Origin: Methylomicrobium sp035916875
GTDB lineage: Bacteria; Pseudomonadota; Gammaproteobacteria; Methylococcales; Methylomonadaceae
Direction of reading: 5' to 3'
Length of the DNA stretch: 49,215 nucleotides
Assembly: GCF_035916875.1 (NCBI RefSeq)
Contig: NZ_JAXUHN010000057.1
Location: 1 to 49,215, forward strand
Below are positions 16,703-24,413 of this stretch, in pieces. Under the pieces are notes generated by a model, which was given only the letters and a program-made list of their open reading frames with translations, did not search any database and was not told the DNA's origin. A program made the translations under genes and the position numbers. Positions within the stretch are counted from its first letter, which is position 1. Every line of letters starts with the position of its first letter.

Positions 16703-17316
16703 TGCGGTTAAACATTATACTTTCCGGGCTTTTATTGCTGCGGCTTTCCGTTTGCAATGCGCTGCCGAGGGTGGATGCACCCAATCAAACCCTCGGAGAC
16801 CTGGATGCCGAAAGCATTGCGCTGTGGGGTGTGAGCCTGCTCGCAGTCATGGGCGTTTTTTTGCTTGGATTCTGGGGCGTCCTCCGCAAGTTTGGCGGCG
16901 CTGGCAGAATGCGCGTTGCTGGCGGTTTATCCTTGGGTATGTGGGAAAAGATCGTGTTGCTGCAGGTCGGTAAAAAGCAGTTGATTTTGGGCGTGACGCC
17001 GGGCCGTATTCAAACCTTGCATGTGCTGGAAGGCGACGACGGTTTGATCGAAACGGAGATGGCGGCCAGGGCTGTCAAAGGCGCTAAAACTGAAAACTTG
17101 GCGGTAACGGAAGCAAATCGTTCGGCCATGAACGGGCCGGTCGATCGGTCTGCTCGTGTTGCGGAACCTGCCGAACAAAAAATGGTTGATGAAGAGCCTT
17201 CATGCTTGGCCGCGCCGCGGGGCTTCGAGAAACATCTGGCCCATGTGCAGCGCCTGGCGGATGAAAATCCGAAATTAGTCGCGCATACTTTGAAAGCCTG
17301 GATCAGAGATGAGTAG
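16702..17316 (+). CDS. fliO: FliO with a FliF-like FliG-binding C-terminal tail
   Basis: A 204-residue membrane protein. The front looks like FliO, normally an assembly factor of the flagellar export gate: signal-like helix (about 1-20), one membrane helix (LWGVSLLAVMGVFLLGFWGVL, about 41-61), then the cytoplasmic FliO domain with LSLGMWEKIVLLQVGKKQL and LGVTPGRIQTLHVLE (about 75-113). After a low-complexity linker (about 120-172) it ends in HVQRLADENPKLVAHTLKAW-IRDE. That tail closely resembles the C-terminal FliG-binding peptide of the MS-ring protein FliF (pattern NP-x-x-(V/F)A-x-x-(L/I)-(R/K)-x-W-(I/M/L)). Ordinary FliO lacks it. The stop overlaps fliG by 8 nt. Likely a chimera that holds FliG at the membrane. 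Confidence 0.85.
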   Translation: MRLNIILSGLLLLRLSVCNALPRVDAPNQTLGDLDAESIALWGVSLLAVMGVFLLGFWGVLRKFGGAGRMRVAGGLSLGMWEKIVLLQVGKKQLILGVTPGRIQTLHVLEGDDGLIETEMAARAVKGAKTENLAVTEANRSAMNGPVDRSARVAEPAEQKMVDEEPSCLAAPRGFEKHLAHVQRLADENPKLVAHTLKAWIRDE

Positions 17317-18316
17317 CGCCACGATCAATTTAAATGGAGTTGAACGCGCGTCTTTACTGCTTTTTGCGTTGGGGCAGCAAAGAGCGTCTGAGGTTTTAAA
17401 ACATCTGGATCTCCGAGACGTGGAACTGATAGGCTCCAACATGGCGTCGATGAAGAACATTTCGTTGGACACAGTGGATGGGGTGTTAGGTCTGTTTATT
17501 GCCGCCTTTGACAAGCAGTCGGCGTTGGGCGGCGATTCGGAAGAGTATATCCGAAACATGCTTGCGAACGCCTTGGGGGCCGAAAAAGCGGAAGTAATGA
17601 TCGACAGGGTATTGATCAGCGGCGGAAACCAAGGCATCCATCAGTTGCAATGGATGGATGCCCGAACGATAGCGGATTGGGTGCGCTCGGAACACCCCCA
17701 GATCGTCGCTAATCTGTTGTCCTTGCTTGACGGTCAGCGCGCGGCGGATGTGATCATGATTTTACCCGAAGCAATGCGTCCCGGTCTGCTGATGCGGATC
17801 GCTGCGCTGGAGGGCTTGTCGTCCGCCGCCTTGCGCGAACTGGATGAAGTCATCGCGGAACAATGGGCTTGTAACGAAAACGGCAAATCCTCGGTTGTGC
17901 GCGGAGTCAATGTCGCCGCCAATATTTTGAATCGCCTGGATAACCATGTCAGCAGCCAGATGCTGGACGAAATCGCCGACAGCAATGCCGAATTAGCACG
18001 CAAAATCCAGGACAAGATGTTCGTATTCGAAGAAATTGCCAATCTGGATGACAGAGGCATGCAAACCTTGCTGCGTGAAGTGGCGACGGATCGTCTGTTA
18101 CTGGCGCTACGGAGTGTCAGCGAAGGTCTCAAAAATAAAATCTTTGGTAATATGTCCAGACGCACGGCGGAAATGCTGCGCGATGATTTGGCATCCGCTT
18201 CGCCCGCCAAGCCCAGCGAAATAGAGGCGGCGCAAAAAGAAATTTTGATGATCGTCCGAAGCCTGGCCGATTCCGGTGCGGTCGAATTCGGAAGCGGCGA
18301 TGATCACAACAATTAA
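17309..18316 (+). CDS. fliG: flagellar motor switch protein FliG
   Basis: C-ring protein that links the rotor to its membrane anchor and carries the torque-generating face. The 335 residues are full length. Visible landmarks are the N-terminal FliF-binding domain, the EHPQ motif near 128-131, the armadillo middle domain, and the C-terminal torque domain with LDDRGMQTLLREV, MSRRTAEMLRDDL and a final EILMIVRSLADSG. The arginine and DD pair of the torque helix are kept; the lysine of the E. coli ALK segment is arginine here. The gene begins inside the end of the fliO-like gene instead of following fliF. No stator genes (motA/motB) or MS-ring gene are in the window. Confidence 0.95.
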   Translation: MSSATINLNGVERASLLLFALGQQRASEVLKHLDLRDVELIGSNMASMKNISLDTVDGVLGLFIAAFDKQSALGGDSEEYIRNMLANALGAEKAEVMIDRVLISGGNQGIHQLQWMDARTIADWVRSEHPQIVANLLSLLDGQRAADVIMILPEAMRPGLLMRIAALEGLSSAALRELDEVIAEQWACNENGKSSVVRGVNVAANILNRLDNHVSSQMLDEIADSNAELARKIQDKMFVFEEIANLDDRGMQTLLREVATDRLLLALRSVSEGLKNKIFGNMSRRTAEMLRDDLASASPAKPSEIEAAQKEILMIVRSLADSGAVEFGSGDDHNN

Positions 18317-18386
18317 AACACCCACCTATCCTTTGGCCGGTATGAGCCGATCAGTTTTTACGCGAACCGTTCCTTTCTTCCTTGAT

Positions 18387-18416
18387 AGAAATAAGTGAAA
18401 TTTTAAACTTATTTCT
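18387..18416. terminator. AT-rich perfect hairpin after fliG
   Basis: AGAAATAAGT at 18387-18396 and ACTTATTTCT at 18407-18416 form a perfect 10-bp inverted repeat with a 10-nt loop. It lies between the convergent ends of fliG and the RCK-protein gene. The stem is AT-rich and there is no separate T run, so its strength as a terminator is uncertain. Confidence 0.45.
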
Positions 18417-18448
18417 GAACATGTCGGGTTAACTTCAGACTTTGACAC

Positions 18449-19150
18449 CTAAACGTCATCGTCGCCGATCAATGTTTCCTTGAATGCCTTGATCTCCCTG
18501 GCCGGTCCCATCACGACCAGCACGTCCCCCGCATTCAGAACATGTTCCTTGTCGCCGACCGCAAAATGCAGTTGATCGCCGATTTCCTTATCGACCACGC
18601 CGAGAAGAATCAGATTATGGCGCTCGTTTAGTCGCAGTGTGCTGGTTTTGCAGTTTTCCAACCAGGAATTTTCCGGAATTTCGATTTCGGCGATATTCAG
18701 AGCGTGTCGTCGGTGCACGCTTTGGTCCAGAATATGGGTAATCTCCGGTTTGGTCAGCATTTCATAGGTTTTGCGGCCGCTGATCTCGTAGGGGTCGATG
18801 ATTTTGTTCGCGCCGGCGGCCAATAATTTATCGGAAGAATCCGGATCATCGACGGTCGCGATGATGTTCAAGCTTTTATCGAGCGCACGCGCCGAGATAG
18901 TCAAAAATACATTATCCGAATCGGCCACGAAAAAACAGAATAAATAGTCAACATCCACGCCGATGCCAAGCGCATGCAGCGCGCTGTCATCACGAAAATC
19001 GATCGCTTCGGCGGCGAAACCCCGCTCCGCGATGAGCTCTGCATCGTGGCGGTTCTGTGCGGCGTAAATCATCGAGCAAGTCTCCTTGTCGAATTTGGAC
19101 AGCGCTTCCAGGGCCATGCGGGGATCGCCGAAGACTGCAATCTTTTTCAT
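18449..19150 (-). CDS. RCK/TrkA-like K+ regulatory protein
   Basis: A 233-residue cytoplasmic protein with a TrkA-N (Rossmann) domain at about 1-130 and a TrkA-C domain at about 145-228 (LHFAVGDKEHVLNAGDVLVVMG). The glycine-rich loop is weak: the start reads KKIAVFGDPRM in place of G-x-G-x-x-G, so nucleotide binding may be altered. The ATG overlaps the stop of the upstream K+ channel gene by 4 nt. Because the channel already has its own RCK domain, this partner probably forms mixed rings with it or senses another ligand; that is inference. Confidence 0.85.
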   Translation of the reverse strand: MKKIAVFGDPRMALEALSKFDKETCSMIYAAQNRHDAELIAERGFAAEAIDFRDDSALHALGIGVDVDYLFCFFVADSDNVFLTISARALDKSLNIIATVDDPDSSDKLLAAGANKIIDPYEISGRKTYEMLTKPEITHILDQSVHRRHALNIAEIEIPENSWLENCKTSTLRLNERHNLILLGVVDKEIGDQLHFAVGDKEHVLNAGDVLVVMGPAREIKAFKETLIGDDDV

Positions 19151-20751
19151 CTTTTTTTGCCTATTTTGAACCGACTTTTTTCGAGCTGATAGCGAAAATA
19201 GTCAATGCCGATCCGTTTGCCCATAACGACGAGCAAATCGCCTTCCTGCACCTCGAAAGCATGTTTCGGATTGAAATAAAAATGCCGGTCCTGCATTTGA
19301 TAACTCTCGTTTTGTTTGAGATGCGGGGGATCGGTGCTGATCACGCCGATCAGCATCAGCTTGCTGTGATCGAAATCGATCTCGGCGATTTTTTTGCCGA
19401 TAATCGCGGAACCCGGATGCGCGCGCACTGTGTCGAGGACGAACTCTTTTTCCTCGTGCATGATGCCGGCGATCGCGCCGAACGCGACCGGTTGACCGAC
19501 ATATTCGGCCGCGACCATGCCGGCAATTTCAAACGGCTCAATTACATTATCCGCCCCGGCCTGGTACAGTTTGCGGACATTGTCATGCCGGTAGGCGCGC
19601 GAAATGATCCGGATGTCGGCGTTCAACTGGCGGCTGGTCAGGGTGATGTAAACATTGCTGACGTCATCGCCGGTCGTGCATAAAATCGCCGAGGCATTGC
19701 GATTGATGCCGGCCAGGGACAGCACGTCGTTGTTACTTGCATCGCCCTGGATAGTCAGATAACCGAGACGACTGGCGTCCTCTATGTGGCGTTCCAGCTT
19801 ATCGATGATGACGAAAGGCTGCTGGTGATCGGCAAGCTGCCGCGCGACGTGCATGCCGACACGGCCAAAGCCACAAATGATCACTATTCCTTCGTGCCTT
19901 TGCAATTCCGCATATACCCGGTTCTCCTTGAGGTCGTTGACTTTATCGGTAAAGGCCGAGACGATGATCGAGGTGAAGAATGACAACACGCCGAGTCCGG
20001 TAAAAATCAAGCCCATCACGACCAGGCGTCCGCCGGCGGTTTGCGGGGCGATATCGCCGTAGCCCACCGTTGACATGGTCACGACGGCCAGATAGAAGGC
20101 ATCGAACAGATCATGGACATCGCCGCCGTTGTCCGGATTTTCAAACAAAAAAATGGCGATGCTGCCGATAAAAAGCAGCAAACCCAAAAACACCCCCAGG
20201 GTATAAAGCTCGAAGCGTTTGTTAAAGAGAATCTGTGTGAACAGCTTGATGCTGTTGATATAACGGAACAGCTTGAACAACCGGAAAATCAGGAAGACGC
20301 GTAAAAAGCGCAATGGCCTGTAGCTGGGCAGGATGGCCAGTAGATCGATCAACGCCAGGGGACTTAACGCATATTCGATTTTTTTCGCCGCGATCGTCTT
20401 GAACACTTTGTGCAGTTTAACCGGAATGCTCAGGTATTCCGAGCGTTCGTAATGATCCAGGATGATCTGGTGGTTGTCGTTATGAATCCAGGCGCGCAAC
20501 AGATATTCGATGATGAATAGCGCGACGATGCAATCTTCGAAGACAAGTTGCCATTGCGGCGGCTGATGGCTGACTTTATCGATCTGCAAGAATACGCTGA
20601 TGATCACCATCACGAGCATGAAAACATCGAAATAGGCTTTCGGCTGGCTCTGCGGGATCACCAGCAGACGCCGGAAAAAGTGTTTCGTGCTTTGATAGCG
20701 CGCGGAGGTTTTTAGGAAATAAGCGAGGTAGACTAGGAGTCGCGTCAGCAT
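19147..20751 (-). CDS. voltage-gated-type potassium channel with RCK domain
   Basis: A 534-residue inner-membrane protein of the voltage-gated channel family. Membrane helices S1-S6 lie in about residues 45-275. An arginine-rich S4-like helix (YRPLRFLRVFLIFRLFKLFR, about 143-162) is present, and the selectivity filter TVGYGD lies near 228-233. The cytoplasmic part has a TrkA-N domain starting VIICGFGRVGMHVARQL (intact G-x-G-x-x-G) and a TrkA-C domain that ends in a GDLLVVMGK segment. It resembles Kch/MthK-like channels, not a Trk transporter. It forms an operon with the small RCK protein downstream. Likely role: K+ flux and membrane-potential control. Confidence 0.9.
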   Translation of the reverse strand: MLTRLLVYLAYFLKTSARYQSTKHFFRRLLVIPQSQPKAYFDVFMLVMVIISVFLQIDKVSHQPPQWQLVFEDCIVALFIIEYLLRAWIHNDNHQIILDHYERSEYLSIPVKLHKVFKTIAAKKIEYALSPLALIDLLAILPSYRPLRFLRVFLIFRLFKLFRYINSIKLFTQILFNKRFELYTLGVFLGLLLFIGSIAIFLFENPDNGGDVHDLFDAFYLAVVTMSTVGYGDIAPQTAGGRLVVMGLIFTGLGVLSFFTSIIVSAFTDKVNDLKENRVYAELQRHEGIVIICGFGRVGMHVARQLADHQQPFVIIDKLERHIEDASRLGYLTIQGDASNNDVLSLAGINRNASAILCTTGDDVSNVYITLTSRQLNADIRIISRAYRHDNVRKLYQAGADNVIEPFEIAGMVAAEYVGQPVAFGAIAGIMHEEKEFVLDTVRAHPGSAIIGKKIAEIDFDHSKLMLIGVISTDPPHLKQNESYQMQDRHFYFNPKHAFEVQEGDLLVVMGKRIGIDYFRYQLEKSRFKIGKKR

Positions 20752-20834
20752 TTCGGCAGGCAGAATGTGAGATTAACCACGATCAGGCAGAGGCAGGAAA
20801 TGCAATTGCTGTTGCCGTTGACTGACTTCCGCAT

Positions 20835-21362
20835 TCAGGGGTTACGTGATCGATCGGCATGTTGTGAGAGCGTTTTTACGATCTTTCCGGCCAGGCTTTC
20901 GACGCCTTTCAGAGTCAACTTCGGGGCGCCGCCTTTGACCTCGGAAATATAATCGCCGATCAACTTGCCTTGCCGCACATCGACCAGGTGCGCCATCAGA
21001 TAGATGAACAGGTAGCTGGGCTTGTGCAGCCTGCCGACCACGATATAGTCGGCGCGAACCGTCCGCGCCAGTTTGGCGGCCAGGTCGTGGTGATCGAACA
21101 GATAGCCGGGGCCGGCGGCGGCCTTGGCGATATCGCTGGAATCGATGTGGACGATCTGATAGTGGGATTTTGCCAGCGCCTGTTCCAGCAATGGTTTGAC
21201 GCCGGCCGCGCGAGCGATTTCGGCCGGAATATAAGGCGCGGGAGTCAGATCCTTCAGTTCAAAATCGAGCACCGCGACGCGGGGCTGCGCCGCAATGCAA
21301 TAAACCGAAGACAGCAGCAAAAACGTAAACAGGCTTCCCGAAGACAATTTATGACGGCGCAT
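20835..21362 (-). CDS. DUF2380-like secreted protein
   Basis: A 175-residue exported protein with an N-terminal signal peptide (SLFTFLLLSSVYCIAAQP). The mature part begins RVAVLDFELKDLTP, continues with an ADYIVVGRLHKPSYLFIY segment and ends with a helical KGVESLAGKIVKTL stretch. The opening VAVLDFEL and the ADYIVVG strand are typical of the DUF2380/DUF3280 group, which shares a fold with the curli/CsgG-type nucleotide-like domain proteins. The biochemical role is unknown. It lies 2 nt after the panE stop on the same strand, so it may be the last gene of the arsC-wrbA-DUF2069-hda-panE run. Confidence 0.75.
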   Translation of the reverse strand: MRRHKLSSGSLFTFLLLSSVYCIAAQPRVAVLDFELKDLTPAPYIPAEIARAAGVKPLLEQALAKSHYQIVHIDSSDIAKAAAGPGYLFDHHDLAAKLARTVRADYIVVGRLHKPSYLFIYLMAHLVDVRQGKLIGDYISEVKGGAPKLTLKGVESLAGKIVKTLSQHADRSRNP

Positions 21363-21364
21363 GG

Positions 21365-22330
21365 TTACGTTTTGCTAGATGGCATGGTCGCGTGACGGTG
21401 TTTTCGATCCGCCAGCAACTTTAATCGGATTAAGGCATAAATCGATTCCAGATAAGGGCAGGGTACGTTCACGCGTTGGGCCGCGCGTAACGCATTGCCG
21501 AGAATGGCTTCGATTTCCAGAGGCCTTCCTTGTTCGTAATCGAGCAGCATGCTGGTTTTATAGGGCGGCATCAGGTAGGTCTTTTCGATATTCCTATCCA
21601 CCGCATCAACCGGCAAAGGGTGTCCTAAAGCCTCGGCAATCCGGCAGATGTCCTGCATGATATGGCGCACGAAAGACTCTTCGGTGTGGAGTATTTCGGC
21701 CGTGCTGAGTCCGTCGGACAGCACCGACAACGGATTGAACGGCGCATTCCAAACGCATTTGAGCCAGCGCTCGGCAACGATCGTATTAGTCGCGTTACTC
21801 TCGATGCCCGACGCTTGAAATAACCGGCACAATTCACGGGTTTTAGCGCTGACCGAGCCCGGCAGATTGCCCAGCGCCAGCCGGCCGTAAGCCAGATGCC
21901 GGATTATTCCCGGTCCGATCCGGTTGCAGCAAATGAACGCCAGGCCGCTGACGACTTCGTTAGCGGGGAACGCGTCGAGCATTTTCTGTTCTATGTCGAC
22001 TCCATTCTGGATGAATACGATAACGGTTTGCGGCGCGACCACGGGGCGCAGCAGCGCAGCCTGATCGACGTCTGGCAGCATTTTGGTGCAGAGCAGCACG
22101 TAGTCGGCAGGCCCTTGATAATCACTCGCGTCCTGGAGGACTTGCTTCGGCATGAAACGATAATTTCCGAGGCTCGCGCTTTCGATCGTGAAGCCGGATT
22201 TTTTGACCGTTTCGTATTCGGAGCGGCAGACCACCGACACTTCGGCGCCGGCCTTCGCGAGCAACGATCCATAAAACGCGCCGATCGCACCGGCGCCGAC
22301 TACCAGCACTTTGCTAACCATGGTTTTCAT
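21365..22330 (-). CDS. panE: 2-dehydropantoate 2-reductase family protein
   Basis: NADPH-dependent ketopantoate reductase of the ApbA/PanE family; in the pantothenate pathway it makes pantoate. The 321 residues show the nucleotide-binding VLVVGAGAIGAFYGSLLA (about 8-25), the CTKMLPD segment, IQNGVDIE (about 112-119) and the catalytic-region lysine in ERWLKCVWNAPFNPLS (about 197-212), followed by the helical C-terminal domain. The coding start overlaps the end of hda; the ATG at 22330 or the one at 22321 could be used, and neither has a clear Shine-Dalgarno sequence. The family contains paralogues with other substrates, so the pantoate assignment is likely but not proven. Confidence 0.85.
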   Translation of the reverse strand: MKTMVSKVLVVGAGAIGAFYGSLLAKAGAEVSVVCRSEYETVKKSGFTIESASLGNYRFMPKQVLQDASDYQGPADYVLLCTKMLPDVDQAALLRPVVAPQTVIVFIQNGVDIEQKMLDAFPANEVVSGLAFICCNRIGPGIIRHLAYGRLALGNLPGSVSAKTRELCRLFQASGIESNATNTIVAERWLKCVWNAPFNPLSVLSDGLSTAEILHTEESFVRHIMQDICRIAEALGHPLPVDAVDRNIEKTYLMPPYKTSMLLDYEQGRPLEIEAILGNALRAAQRVNVPCPYLESIYALIRLKLLADRKHRHATMPSSKT

Positions 22331-23015
22331 CGAGAATCTGTTTTAAAAAAGGCACAGTCAATTTGCGCTTGGCGGATAAGGAGGCTTGGTCGAGACTGTC
22401 GAGCAGATGCCATAACGACGCCATGTCTCGATCGGCGCGGTTCAATAGAAAGCGCCCGGCCTGCGGCGAAATCTCCAGGCCCATGCGCCTTGCTTTATAC
22501 CTTAGCGCGGCGATCCGGCCCTCATCGTCCGGCGTTTGCATGTTCAAACCGAGTCCCCAGTTCAGGCGCGTTTTCAAATCGGGTAATCGGATCGCCAAGG
22601 CTTTGGGGCTGACGCCGGAAGAGATGATCAGCTTATGCCCGAGATCCCGCTGCCGGTTGAAAAAATTGAACAGGGCCAACTCCCAGTTGGCAAGACCTGC
22701 AATCGCTTCCACATTGTCGAGGCAGACAAGTTTGCAGGCTTCGAGGCCGTTCAGCAATTCGACGGAAGAGCCGCCGGCCTGATTCAGATCGAAATAAAAG
22801 TTCGAAAGGCCTTGCTTTTGGGCCTCGTGGCAACATGCCTGCAACAAGTGGCTCTTGCCGAGGCCGGCCTGTCCCCACAGGAAAATGAACGCTTCGCCGC
22901 TGCCATCAACGCATTTTTGCAGATGATCGACGAGGGCAACATTCGCGCCCGGGAAAAAGTCCTGGAACGTTTGATTAGCCCTGAACACGAACTGCAAAGG
23001 CAGTTGTTTTGCCAT
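22314..23015 (-). CDS. hda: DnaA regulatory inactivator Hda
   Basis: A DnaA-like AAA+ protein that, with the loaded sliding clamp, drives hydrolysis of DnaA-ATP and so prevents re-initiation. The 233 residues begin with the clamp-binding sequence QLPLQF, then Walker A GQAGLGKSH (about 48-56), a Walker B region LVCLDNVEAI (about 95-104), a sensor ISSG segment and a C-terminal lid. There is no DnaA DNA-binding domain, which separates it from DnaA. It overlaps panE by 17 nt and follows the DUF2069 gene by 3 nt, a neighbourhood that is conserved in many gammaproteobacteria. Confidence 0.93.
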   Translation of the reverse strand: MAKQLPLQFVFRANQTFQDFFPGANVALVDHLQKCVDGSGEAFIFLWGQAGLGKSHLLQACCHEAQKQGLSNFYFDLNQAGGSSVELLNGLEACKLVCLDNVEAIAGLANWELALFNFFNRQRDLGHKLIISSGVSPKALAIRLPDLKTRLNWGLGLNMQTPDDEGRIAALRYKARRMGLEISPQAGRFLLNRADRDMASLWHLLDSLDQASLSAKRKLTVPFLKQILDENHG

Positions 23016-23018
23016 GGT

Positions 23019-23375
23019 TCAGCGGTCTTTATCGCGAAAACGGAGCGTCAGCGCCGAACCGAAAAACAACAGCAGACTGAACAGGATTTCGGCCGCCGCT
23101 AGCGGCCGGGCGTCGGTATTCGCATAGATTTCGGTCGCGCCGTGTGCGAAATATAACAGGCTGATGAATCCGGCCCAGGCATAGCTCTTCGGGTTGAATG
23201 CCAGCAAGCCGCGCACCAAGAACAACAGCGGCGTTACCGTTACGATCAGAACCAGCGCCACCGGGAATTGCGTCGAGGTCGTCAACACGGTGGGCCACAG
23301 CATCATCTGCGCGAACAGGCCGAAATAACCGCTGAGCGCCACATAATGGAAGAAAACCGGCGCAATTTTACTCAA
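23019..23375 (-). CDS. DUF2069 membrane protein
   Basis: A small inner-membrane protein of about 118 residues with four membrane helices (VALSGYFGLFAQMMLW, VALVLIVTVTPLLFLVRGLL, WAGFISLLYFAHGATEIY and AAAEILFSLLLFFGSALTL). DUF2069 proteins of this length and pattern are found directly upstream of hda in many proteobacteria; function unknown. A longer frame begins at 23438, but it would cover the last 67 nt of wrbA. A TTG at 23373-23375, overlapping the wrbA stop as TTGA, gives the expected family N-terminus, so I use that start. Confidence 0.85.
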   Translation of the reverse strand: MSKIAPVFFHYVALSGYFGLFAQMMLWPTVLTTSTQFPVALVLIVTVTPLLFLVRGLLAFNPKSYAWAGFISLLYFAHGATEIYANTDARPLAAAEILFSLLLFFGSALTLRFRDKDR

Positions 23376-23971
23376 ACCGGCATTCCCGTCTTCAGCGCTT
23401 TCGCGGTGATCGCGAGGCGTTTTCCGAGCGCCCGGCACAAGGTCTTTTCCTGGTCGCTCAAGATTGAGTTTTTCTCTTCCAAATGGCTCGGGCCATAGGG
23501 CGTGCCGCCCGAGGTAGTCTCGCGCAGGGCCGTCTCGCTGTAGGGCAATCCCAAAAGCACCATGCCGTGGTGCAGCAAGGGCAGCATCATTGATAACAGG
23601 GTGCTTTCCTGGCCGCCGTGCAAACTGCCGGTGGATGTAAACACGCCGGCCGGTTTGCCCGCCAGTGCGCCCGAAAACCAGATTTCGGTCGTGCTGTCGA
23701 TAAAATATTTCAACGGCGCGGCCATGTTGCCGAAATGGGTCGGACTGCCCAGTGCCAGGCCGTCGCAGTTTTTCAGATCCTCCAGCGTCGCATACACCGC
23801 GCCGTGCGCGGGAATCCGCTCGGCGGTCTTTTCGCAGACAGCGGATACGTCCGGTACGGTTCTGACGGTCGCCTCCGCGCCGTCGACCGTTTCGACGCCG
23901 CGCGCGATCTGCATCGCCATGGCGGCGGTCGCGCCGTGCCGGGAGAAATAAAGCACCAGGATCTTGGTCAT
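23372..23971 (-). CDS. wrbA: NAD(P)H:quinone oxidoreductase WrbA
   Basis: A 199-residue flavodoxin-fold enzyme that reduces quinones by two electrons using NAD(P)H. The FMN phosphate loop is YFSRHGATAAMA (about 8-19). Further landmarks are LALGSPTHFGNMAAPLKYFID (about 72-92), the FTSTGSLHGGQE loop (about 111-122), HHGM (about 134-137) and GGTPYGPSH (about 154-162), all typical of WrbA. It starts 2 nt after the arsC stop, inside the conserved arsC-wrbA-DUF2069-hda block. Confidence 0.94.
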   Translation of the reverse strand: MTKILVLYFSRHGATAAMAMQIARGVETVDGAEATVRTVPDVSAVCEKTAERIPAHGAVYATLEDLKNCDGLALGSPTHFGNMAAPLKYFIDSTTEIWFSGALAGKPAGVFTSTGSLHGGQESTLLSMMLPLLHHGMVLLGLPYSETALRETTSGGTPYGPSHLEEKNSILSDQEKTLCRALGKRLAITAKALKTGMPV

Positions 23972-23973
23972 TG

Positions 23974-24321
23974 CTACAGGATCGCGAGCACGTTTTCCGG
24001 CGGCCGGCCGATCGCTGCCTTATCGCCGATTACCACGACCGGGCGTTCGATCAGAATCGGGTTGTCGACCATCGCGCGGATCAAGGTCTGCCGGTCCAGC
24101 GACTTGTCGAACAGGTCCAATTCATCGTATGGCTTCTCTTTTTTTCGCATCAGGTCGCGCGGTTCGATCCCGAGTTTTTGCAGTATCTGGTCGAGTTCTT
24201 CCGCGCTCGGCGGATTTTTCAGATATTCGACAATCTCCGGCTCGATTCCCTTGTCCCGCAACAGTTGCAGCGTTTCCCGGGATTTGCTGCAACGCGGATT
24301 ATGATAAATTTTAACTTTCAT
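23974..24321 (-). CDS. arsC: arsenate reductase (glutaredoxin-coupled type)
   Basis: A 115-residue thioredoxin-fold ArsC that reduces arsenate with glutathione and glutaredoxin. The catalytic cysteine is in NPRCSKSRETL (about residue 11). Arginines that bind the oxyanion are seen in PRDLMRKKE (about 55) and IERPVVV, as in E. coli ArsC. I prefer the ATG at 24321 (MKVKIYHNP), preceded by AAGG; a GTG at 24351 would add ten residues. The gene is in a housekeeping block, not an ars operon, so a general redox role (ArsC/YffB-like) is possible. Confidence 0.88.
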   Translation of the reverse strand: MKVKIYHNPRCSKSRETLQLLRDKGIEPEIVEYLKNPPSAEELDQILQKLGIEPRDLMRKKEKPYDELDLFDKSLDRQTLIRAMVDNPILIERPVVVIGDKAAIGRPPENVLAIL

Positions 24322-24413
24322 AACGGCTGCCTTTGGCGCTTCGGCGCTCACTCAAATAAAAAAGTTATAATAACATTTCTCGCAAAAACTCTCGCTGAAA
24401 AAGGGGTTATACC

